The notes below the pieces were generated by a model that worked only from the letters and a program-made list of their open reading frames with translations, made no database searches and was not told the DNA's origin. A program made the translations under genes and the position numbers. From Pseudomonas putida (GTDB lineage Bacteria > Pseudomonadota > Gammaproteobacteria > Pseudomonadales > Pseudomonadaceae), in NCBI GenBank assembly GCA_041071465.1, contig CP163498.1:3738001-3802000 (forward strand): a stretch of 64,000 nucleotides of DNA, given 5' to 3'. Shown here piece after piece: positions 28,516 through 36,388 of the stretch. Positions within the stretch are counted from its first letter, which is position 1; each line of letters begins with the position of its first letter.

Positions 28516-30541
28516 ATGAAAGTAGAATTGAAAGGGAAAATTAAAGTAAAAATTAAAGAAAAGGTGAGCGGTAAAAAAAGCAAGCCCTCAGGCCGTAAGC
28601 GTGTTTTTGCGCCTGTCTCACCTCAGATCGATCCGGCCCTGATAGCAGACCCCACCGATAATACGATGCTGAGCTCGGCCTTGACAGATGATGCAGTCGA
28701 TATTGATTTGACCATCACTGATTGGGGGGCAGCAGGTGATCCCAATGTAGGGGAGTTTGACCAGATGTGGCTGTTGCATCTGCCAGACGGTGGGGCCGAG
28801 GAGGAGCTGCACAATGGTCAGTATGATAGAAACAGTGTTTTCCCCTTTGACGTTACTCTGGATAAGGATCAGGTAAAAAGATGGGGTGAAGGCGGTCATA
28901 CTTTTTTATCAGGGTCGTCCCTTATAACAACCCCCTGCCTGTAGATTTTCCCCGTTACACTTGATCTTTGATCGTGTCGCTCCCTACCCCAATCAAATGC
29001 CCAATCCATTCCCGGCTATTGCTGCCGTGTTAGACACCAATATTGGTTCGGTTGAGCTCACATTGCCTGGCTATCCACTTCCGAGTGACACCACTTATCC
29101 CGGTTGGGATGCTAAAGATACCGTAGGGTGGGTCTGGCGCAAGCAAGTGCCTGTTGATCCGGGTGACCTGGTACCAGACGGCACCGCGCTTGTCACTACA
29201 GTGCCTCTGACGATACCGGTGCCTCAGAATGTTATTGAGGATGAGGGGGACGGTGGCATCCTTATCGCCTACATTCTTCAGGACAAGGCCGGTAATCGCA
29301 GTGCCGTGTCTAGGGCCACGCGCGTTACGGTGGCGCTAGGGAATTTGCCTGTCCCGGCGGATTTCCAGAAGCCTCTGGTGTTAGACATGAACAACGGTGT
29401 GGTGGATCAGGACGCCGTGCTTAAAGGTATAGAAGTGCAGATTGATGCCTTCCAGCATTTCAAATCGTCGGATCTGATTACCCTCCATTGGGGCACACAT
29501 GATTTCGCTGAGCGGGCAGTGGGTACGTTCCCGGTCAAGCAGGCTATTCCTGCCAGTGTTATTCTGGATATTTACGGCAAAGGCTCTACAGGCGTCAAAC
29601 CGGTCGATGTAACGTATGAAGTGCGGCGTGGCGATCACCCATTGGGCGGTGAGAGTGACACATTCGATGTCAACCTTGAGCGCATTGGCCCGATCGTGCC
29701 CGACCCTGATCCGGAGTGGCCGGGGCCTGTAAATCCGCAAATGGCCCTGCCGGATGTATATGGAGGCAATGATAACCAGAAAAATCACCTGACCGAGAAC
29801 GATGATGGCGCCGATGCCGAGTTGAGAGTAACGATCGACGCTGCATTCGCGGAAGATGATCTGGTTGAGTTTTACTACACCGATGAACATGTCATCGAAG
29901 CGGATTATAAACTTGAGCAGGCCGACCCTGGCAACGAAATCAAAGTGACCATCCCGTGGGCATACATTCTTCGACACGACAACGGCAACCGCTTTGCTCA
30001 CTATGAAGTCAGCCGTGCAGGTGTGCCGAACAAGGCTGCTTCTGGACCTCAGCCAATTGTGGTGGAGGCTATTGTCATACACCCGGAAGCTGCGGAGATC
30101 CTGGGTGGTTTTGTAAGCGGAGGGCGCCTGTGGCTGAACTGCACTTCGTTGTTTGACCCTGCGGATCCAACTGATGTTAACCCTGATGTGCGTATCAATA
30201 TCCCTGACCTGAGCAAATGGTTGGCCAACGGTGAAGACTTGACACTGACCTGGACGGCGACCCAGGGAACTGCTCCTGGTGGGCTCGATATACCAAATGC
30301 TAAGTTTGAAAAAACTATTCAGTTGAATGCGACTAACCCACCCACCGGGTTCGTTTGGCGAATCCCTTATGCCGATGGCCTGAAGCCGATTTACGAGTTC
30401 AATCAGGCAGTTACTTATGATGGGCTGGCGACTTTCATTTATGCATTTGAACGTAATGGTAAAACGATCACATCCGAGCCTGCCGTGGCAGTGGTATCCA
30501 TGCACTCGTTTACCGCCGAATGCCTACTTGTTCGTCCTTGA
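28516..30541 (+). CDS. Ig-like repeat protein with a strongly basic N-terminus (two frame breaks in this sequence)
   Basis: Joined length is about 675 aa. Frame breaks lie at the T6 run 28902-28907 and at 28959-28962; restoring one T at each gives a continuous protein (through RVVPYNNPLPVDFPRYT and then LIFDRVAPYPNQ). Residues 1-31 are Lys/Arg-rich (MKVELKGKIKVKIKEKVSGK), which is unusual. The rest is a series of Ig-like modules paralogous to those of the 487-aa protein at 32939 (compare NRFAHYEVSRAG with ARFAHYLLCDYAG). No signal peptide is seen. A GTG at 28507 is an alternative start. The function is unknown; the basic tail might bind nucleic acid, LPS or a partner. Confidence 0.68.
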
Positions 30542-30688
30542 GTGTTGGCGATCCGGCATGCGGGCTGGGTTTGCTGAAAAGTCGCATCAATTACAGGACT
30601 TTTCCTACTCGCGATTGGGTGATTTCTTAATAGCCTTTCTCACGTTTTTGCTGCCCGTTTGCGGGTTAATCGATGAGGCTAAAGTGCA

Positions 30689-32889
30689 ATGATCAAAAGG
30701 CGCAACTTCACCCTGTCCCCCTTGGCGTCAGCCATTGGGCAACTCTTGCTAGGCGCCTCTGCTGTGCTCTTCACTGGGCCTGCAGGTGCCCTGGCGCTGG
30801 TGGACGATGAGCAACAAATCGGTGCCAGTACCCCGGTTGACAGCTACAGGGTCAATGACGGCGGGCGCTTGGTAGCCGAGGGGGCTACCACTCAGCAGAT
30901 CGACGTGCGCACAGGCGGAGGTCTACAGCTTGAGGGCTCCACGGTATCCGCCACGGGTGTCGCTGCAGTCATGGTCAATGGCGGTGCTTCGGCAACCATC
31001 GCCAATGGCTCGCGCCTGACCAGCAACCTGTTTGGCCTCGATGTACTGCGCAGTGCGACGGCGGGTTCAACGGTGTCGGTAACGGGCAGCCATATCGAAG
31101 GCGGGGTCGGCGGTGCCAGGGTGGCCGGGAGTTCTCATCTTTCCCTGACCGACAGCACCCTGGTGAGTACCGGGGCAGCCGGTGCTGCTTTGCTATTTGG
31201 CGATGCTCGGCTGGATGCGACCAACAGCCAGCTGACCGGTGCCACGGATGGCATCCGGGTGGTGGGCGATGCGCTTTCGACTGAAGCTGCATCGCTCAAT
31301 CTGCAGGGCTCGCGGGTGGAGGGCCAGAATGGCGCTGCCATCCGGGTGGGTAGCGCAAACCAGGCGCCCGGCGATGCGGCGATCACCATCAGCGGCGGTA
31401 CTACGCTGGTTGGCAGCAATGGCAACCTGCTGGAAGTGGCGAACGGCTCCAACGCTACGATGCTGGTGGAGGGTAGCAACCTGGTAGGTGATGTCCTGGT
31501 GGAGGACGGTTCCAGCGCCAAGCTGACCTTGGGCAACCAGGCCAGCCTGACCGGGCGCCTGACCAATGTCGAGAGCTTGGCACTGAATGACGGCGGGCGC
31601 TGGAACATGGTCGAGGACAGTGAGGTCGCACAACTGGCCATGGCGGGGGGGCGGTACGTTTCGGTGAAGCCACGCAGTACCAGCGCCTGACCCTTGGCAA
31701 CTTGTCGGGCAGTGGCACGTTCATCATGGATGCCGATTTCAGTACAGGCGAAACCGACTTCCTGGACATCACCGGCACGGCAACCGGCAACCATAGTCTG
31801 CTGGTCGGCAGCAGCGGCAATGAACCCACGCAGGAAAACAGCCTGCACCTGGTTCATGCGGCGGCGGGGGATGCGCAGTTCTCGCTGCTTAACGGCCCGG
31901 TGGACCTCGGGGCGTTCTCCTATAGCCTTGTGCAGCGCGGCAATGACTGGTTCCTGGATGGCGCGACCAAAACGATAAGCCCAGGTACCGAGGCGGCCAT
32001 GGCCTTGTTCAATACTGCGCCCACGGTGTGGTACGGCGAGTTGTCTTCCCTGCGCAGCCGCATGGGTGAGTTGCGGCTTGACGAGCGCAATGCGGGCCTG
32101 TGGGCCCGCAGCTATGGCAACAAATATAACGTTTCGGCCTCGACCGGTACGCCCTACAGCCAAGTTCAGCAGGGCTTCTCGCTGGGGGCCGATACGCCGT
32201 TGCCGTGGGGCGATGGTCAATGGCTGGCCGGGGTTATGGCGGGCTACAGCAGCTCAGACCTGAACCTGACCCGAGGCGCTTCGGGCGAGGTGAAAAGCTA
32301 TTACCTGGGGCTGTATGCCACTTGGCTGGATGCCCAGACCGGCTATTACCTCGACAGCGTGGTCAAGCTGAACCGCTTCGACAACCAGGCCAAGGTAAGT
32401 CTCAGTGATGGCCAGCGTACCGAGGGCGATTATGACAACGTTGGCGTGGGGGCGTCGGTAGAGTTCGGTCGCCACCTGGCGCTGAATGATGGCTATTTCG
32501 TCGAGCCTTTCGGGCAACTGTCGGTCGTTGGTATCCAGGGCAAGGACTACCACCTGGACAATGGCTTGAAGGCCGACGGTGATACGACGCACTCGGTGCT
32601 GGGCAAGGCCGGCGCCACGGCGGGGCGTACCTTGAAGCTTGAGGGTGGGCAGTGGCTGCAACCTTATGTGCGCCTGGCTTATGTGCACGAATTCGCCAAC
32701 AACAACCTGGTCAAGGTCAACGATCACCGTTTCGACAACGACCTGTCAGGCTCGCGCGCGGAGCTAGGCATGGGGGTAGCGGTATCGCTGACGGAGCGCC
32801 TGCAACTGCATGCCGATTTCGACTACAGCAATGGCAAGGCGCTGGAACAACCTTGGGGTGCCAACCTGGGCGTGCGTTACAGCTGGTAA
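30689..32889 (+). CDS. Pertactin-type autotransporter (frameshifted in this sequence)
   Basis: Type Va secreted protein of about 733 aa when joined. It has a long signal peptide (to about residue 36, GALA|LVDD). The passenger (about 40-430) is a repetitive right-handed beta-helix rich in Gly, Ser, Asn and Thr. A linker helix and a C-terminal 12-strand barrel (about 470-733) follow, with GLWARSYGNKYNV at the start and the terminal aromatic YSW. The frame breaks in a G7 run (31645-31651), and one extra G restores it. GAGG lies 8-11 nt before the ATG. No protease motif is visible in the passenger, so an adhesive role is more likely. The next gene follows 49 bp downstream. Confidence 0.88.
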
Positions 32890-32938
32890 GCAGCAGGCAC
32901 CTTTATAGCAGCAAACCATTCACGTTGGAGGTTGAGTG

Positions 32939-34402
32939 ATGCCAAGCAACAAGTCGGACGCGCTTTTTCCTCCACCGTGGGTGGAAGGCTCGCTTGCAAA
33001 CCTGGTGGGTGGCGCGCTGAACGTCATCCCTCTCGATTTGCTCAAAGCCCCCCTACGTGTGGATGTCACGCCCTGGGACAGTGGTTCGCCCCCAACCCCT
33101 GGGAGGCCAGAGACACTTATGCTGATGTGGGACGGCGTACAGGTAGGTGCGCTCAAGCAATGGACGGCACCCATTGCCGCAGATGATTACTTCGTCGAGA
33201 TTCCCGTTCAAGATCTCAAGAATGACGCTACGCCCGATTTGACCTACAGGGTCAAAGCGTACAACGGGGCTGAACAGGATTCGGCCCCGCTAACGATAAC
33301 CCTGGACTTGACGGGGCCCAGCCTGGGGGCGGACCGCGGGGCCCTGTTGTTCGATGATGAGGTGATGAGAGATGGCATAACGGAGGATTACCTAAATCGT
33401 CACGATCCTGTTATCGCTCTGCTTCCGGATTATCAGACCTTTGTGCCTGGAGACCATATTCGCTGGTTCTGGGACACGCAATTGTATGAAAACAATCTTG
33501 TCGCCGAAAAAGTCCTCGAGCAGGGGGATCTCCCCGTCACAGTGGAGATTCCTGGCGATGTCATCCTGGATCGAGGGGATGGGGCGCGTTTTGCACACTA
33601 CCTGCTATGTGACTATGCCGGTAACCCAAGCACGCCAGTGGAGCCGAAAGTCGTCCAGTTGCAGGTCGATGCGGCGCCGGTGCCCAGAGATTTGAGCTGG
33701 CCAGAGGTTTCCCATGCTGTGGGAGAGGAGCAGCAGGTTGTTTTGGACCTGAATTCACGCATGACTTACATGCGGGTCAAGGTGCCAACAGGGGCGGCGT
33801 TACCCGGTGAAACGATCGAGGTTTTCTGGGGCGAGCCTGGGCGTGTGGGCAGCTATCAGACAAGTGCAGAAGCGTCGGGCTTCCCCCATGAGTACGAGAT
33901 CCCGCTGGACAGGATCGCGCCACACAGTGGCAAGGTGTTGACTGTGTATTTTGAGGTGACAGAAACAACGGGTGGTAACGTTCATACGTCATTATCCCGG
34001 TTAGTGTTGTGCTTGCCCTTGAATCAAGGGCTTCCCAGGCCGGACGTTCACCCATCCTCGAATGATACGGTCTACCTGTCCCAGGTCCCGGCTGATGGCT
34101 TGACCATTACCCTTGCTGCCTGGAAATACATTCATGCGGATCACAGGGTCACCTTGGTCGTCGGCGGCGTGGACACCCAGGGGCAGCCATCGACGCAAGA
34201 AGTGCTCAAAGAACATGCCTTGACCCCGGCGGAGGTGCAAAACGGCTTGGGGTTCGACGATACGGTCAAGGCGACCAAGCCTTTTTTGATGTCGCTTAAG
34301 CGCGACAAGTTAAGCGTCAGGGTTTTTGTCAGTTTTGATCAGGGCGAGACCTGGCCAGAAGAAGCAAACTTCCCGCTGCTTGACCTGGGCCTGCGCGATT
34401 GA
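32939..34402 (+). CDS. Ig-like repeat protein, unknown function (487 aa)
   Basis: Start ATG 32939 lies 7 nt after GGAGG; an in-frame GTG at 32936 is closer than usual. No signal peptide. Three Ig-like modules (about 40-130, 150-250 and 265-365) resemble those of the protein at 28516. The C-terminal domain (about 385-487), ending VSFDQGETWPEEANFPLLDL, matches the end of the 603-aa protein at 19436. It follows the autotransporter by 49 bp, so co-transcription is likely. It ends 9 bp from the convergent chaperone gene, at the right edge of the island. Confidence 0.72.
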   Translation: MPSNKSDALFPPPWVEGSLANLVGGALNVIPLDLLKAPLRVDVTPWDSGSPPTPGRPETLMLMWDGVQVGALKQWTAPIAADDYFVEIPVQDLKNDATPDLTYRVKAYNGAEQDSAPLTITLDLTGPSLGADRGALLFDDEVMRDGITEDYLNRHDPVIALLPDYQTFVPGDHIRWFWDTQLYENNLVAEKVLEQGDLPVTVEIPGDVILDRGDGARFAHYLLCDYAGNPSTPVEPKVVQLQVDAAPVPRDLSWPEVSHAVGEEQQVVLDLNSRMTYMRVKVPTGAALPGETIEVFWGEPGRVGSYQTSAEASGFPHEYEIPLDRIAPHSGKVLTVYFEVTETTGGNVHTSLSRLVLCLPLNQGLPRPDVHPSSNDTVYLSQVPADGLTITLAAWKYIHADHRVTLVVGGVDTQGQPSTQEVLKEHALTPAEVQNGLGFDDTVKATKPFLMSLKRDKLSVRVFVSFDQGETWPEEANFPLLDLGLRD

Positions 34403-34411
34403 GCGGTCGTG

Positions 34412-35146
34412 CTAAATGGCCGTTACGGATAGCGGTTTTTCTACCAGGCGTGTGGTGCCGCCATAATCGTTGATCGTGGTGAACTGTACTTGAAGGCCCT
34501 TGCTGGCCTGGGTTGTCTTCAGTTCAAAGGACTGCGTCTGCATAGGCATGGCCATCAAGGCGGTATCGATTTTTTCGATTTTGCCCGGTGCGCCCACTTC
34601 CAAGCGCCCAAAGGTGAAGTGATAGGGCGTGGGGTTAAGGACCTGCAGGAAGGTCTTGCCGTTGTTGCTTGCCAATGACCACTGCAGGCTGTCCAGGTGC
34701 TGCTCGGGCACACCCTTCACCTGGCTGGGCCGATAGAACAGCTTGATGCGGGTGCGCAGGGCGATTTTCAGTACGTTGTCCTGCCCGCTGTCTATCTGGG
34801 GGATCTCCTGAACATTGAAGTAGAACAGCGATTCTCGATCGGTGGGCAGGTTGTTTGGCAGTGCGTTTATCTTGACCAGTTGTTCACGCTTAGGGTCGAG
34901 CCTGAACAAGGTCGGGGATACGGCAAAGGGGACAGCGGTACTGGTGTCGTCGGCTGCGGTGTTGACCCAGGCTTGCGTGGCGTAGGTAATGTTGCTTGGG
35001 TTGGCGACAACGATCGAGCTGCTGTGTTGGTCGCCAGGGTGGACAACGCGCGTGGCACTGATCGTCAAGGCCGCTTCGGTGGTTGAAGAAAGCGTCGCCA
35101 GACAGGCGAAGCTGAGCGCGTACTTGCGCAGCAGAGTAGTAGACAT
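34412..35146 (-). CDS. Periplasmic fimbrial chaperone (PapD/FimC family)
   Basis: Protein of 244 aa with a signal peptide (up to TEA|ALTIS). It has the two Ig-like domains of the family. VVHPGDQHSSSIVVANPS carries the first strands; SPTLFRLDPKREQLVKINAL and DRESLFYFNVQEIP are the family signature, and RTRIKLFYRPSQV leads into domain 2. It holds pilins in the periplasm and hands them to the usher. The pilin gene lies 58 bp upstream. The usher that should follow is found only at 12540, beyond the island. Confidence 0.95.
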   Translation of the reverse strand: MSTTLLRKYALSFACLATLSSTTEAALTISATRVVHPGDQHSSSIVVANPSNITYATQAWVNTAADDTSTAVPFAVSPTLFRLDPKREQLVKINALPNNLPTDRESLFYFNVQEIPQIDSGQDNVLKIALRTRIKLFYRPSQVKGVPEQHLDSLQWSLASNNGKTFLQVLNPTPYHFTFGRLEVGAPGKIEKIDTALMAMPMQTQSFELKTTQASKGLQVQFTTINDYGGTTRLVEKPLSVTAI

Positions 35147-35204
35147 GGTCGGGCCGGTTTCATTGGCGAAACGAAATACCCCTGGCAGTGCCAGGGGGCT
35201 TGAA

Positions 35205-35732
35205 TTAGCGAATATCGACAGAGAACGAGACGTTGGTGTCGATCTGCCCCTCGGTCACTGTTGCCGAAGTGGTGACAAGGCGCGCCGAGAACACCATGTC
35301 GGTGTCGGTAGTGTCGTTAACCTCGTAGCTCATCGACTCAGTACCCGGCGCAAGGCGGGTTGCAAGGTCGTTGATGGCCAGGCCCAGGCCGGTGCTGTAG
35401 CCCAGGCCGTCTTTGAGGGCATAGAGGTTGGGATTGGTCTGGTCGGCGCCGTAGCCTGCCTGGTAGGTCGCGTAGGCCTGTTGAGTACCGGTCACGCAGC
35501 TTGCCGGGACGCGCAATGCGAAGTGTTTCGGAGAGGTTTCTTCCCCGACCTTGGTGAAGTTGAACGTATTATAGTTGCCCAGGTGGATCAGCGGCAGGCT
35601 TGGGCCGCCAGGGGTAACGACTTCGATCGGGCAGGTGCCAGGCCCGCTGACAGTACCTTCGAAGTTGATGATCGAGGCCATTGCCGCGCTGCTGCAGAGG
35701 CTAAGTGCAAGCACGGATAGTGTTTTTTTCAT
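35205..35732 (-). CDS. Major fimbrial subunit (type 1-like pilin)
   Basis: Secreted pilin of 175 aa with a signal peptide (MKKTLSVLALSLCSSAAMA). It has the Cys pair (GTCPIEV and PASCVTG) and an alternating hydrophobic C-terminus (TNVSFSVDIR) suited to donor-strand complementation. Its size and place as first gene fit the main shaft subunit. The operon promoter should lie in 35733-35899, which is otherwise non-coding. That stretch includes a weak hairpin at 35831-35853 that could end the upstream gene. Confidence 0.92.
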   Translation of the reverse strand: MKKTLSVLALSLCSSAAMASIINFEGTVSGPGTCPIEVVTPGGPSLPLIHLGNYNTFNFTKVGEETSPKHFALRVPASCVTGTQQAYATYQAGYGADQTNPNLYALKDGLGYSTGLGLAINDLATRLAPGTESMSYEVNDTTDTDMVFSARLVTTSATVTEGQIDTNVSFSVDIR

Positions 35733-35899
35733 TGGATGAACCCTGTCTGGTTGATCGCTGGAAACTCATGTGTCTCAGCGCGTCGGCAGAGTACGCAGGG
35801 CACCTCAGGGGGTCTGTAGGCGAAGGCTGAGCTTCCCGGGAAAAAAGGGAAGCGCTTGTGTAGTTCAACACGCCTTCGCCATAGCGGTACTTCGCGAGC

Positions 35900-36309
35900 T
35901 TAGTGGCGGGTATCAGCTGTTGCCGACGCCAGTAGCTGCTTCTGTTCGAACCAGTCGAATGCCTCGCCGCGCTGTTCGCATTCGTAGCGGCGTTCTTCCA
36001 GTGCCTGGTACAAGGCCAGTTCTTCATCCGGCATGAAGTGCAGGCAATCGCCGGCAAAGAACCACAGCAGGTCGCGCGGCACCAGGTGAGCGATTTGCGG
36101 GTAACGTTGGATGACCTGGCAGATCAGGTCCTGGCCCAGGTACTGGCTTTCCAGTGGGTCCTGCGGTAGCAGGGTCAACAACTCGTCAAAGCGCTCGAGG
36201 AACAGGACGTGGCTTTCCTCCGGTACCTGCTCGGCTTCCCCAGGGCAGCCAGAATGGTGCGCAGGTGGTTCAGAAGTTGTAGGTGGTATGCCTGATGGGG
36301 GGTGGCCAT
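35900..36309 (-). CDS. Small conserved pseudomonad protein, unknown function (frameshifted in this sequence)
   Basis: About 136 aa when joined, starting MATPHQAYHLQLLNHL at ATG 36309. The frame breaks at the C4 run 36238-36241 (a G-run on the coding strand); one added base gives a continuous protein through LTLLPQDPLESQYLGQDLI to the stop. It is acidic and helical, with no signal peptide. It lies immediately downstream of fadE on the same strand. I know of similar small genes beside fadE in pseudomonads but no function. Confidence 0.7.
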
Positions 36310-36388
36310 GGGGGCGGTCCTCGGGGTGGTTGAAACGGGGCCGGAGTATACGCCGGTTGGGGAAGGGGCCGCAAAACGGCCCCCTGTT

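Larger units (their letters stand above)
12623..34411. other. Accessory island of about 21.8 kb inserted between fimbrial chaperone and usher genes
   Basis: All genes in this block are unrelated to pilus assembly. The flanking genes are the expected neighbours of one operon (chaperone on the right, usher and adhesin on the left, all minus strand). The block contains minus-strand secreted-protein/RHS genes, then plus-strand Ig-like, orphan, RHS, Ig-like, autotransporter and Ig-like genes. Much of 18.0-34.4 kb is visibly poorer in G+C than the flanks. No integrase, transposase or clear target duplication was seen, so the mode of entry is unknown. Confidence 0.7.

Noticed and set aside
12640..34440. 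Target-site duplication at the island ends
   Set aside because: Only trivial matches such as GAGCG are shared; not enough to call.
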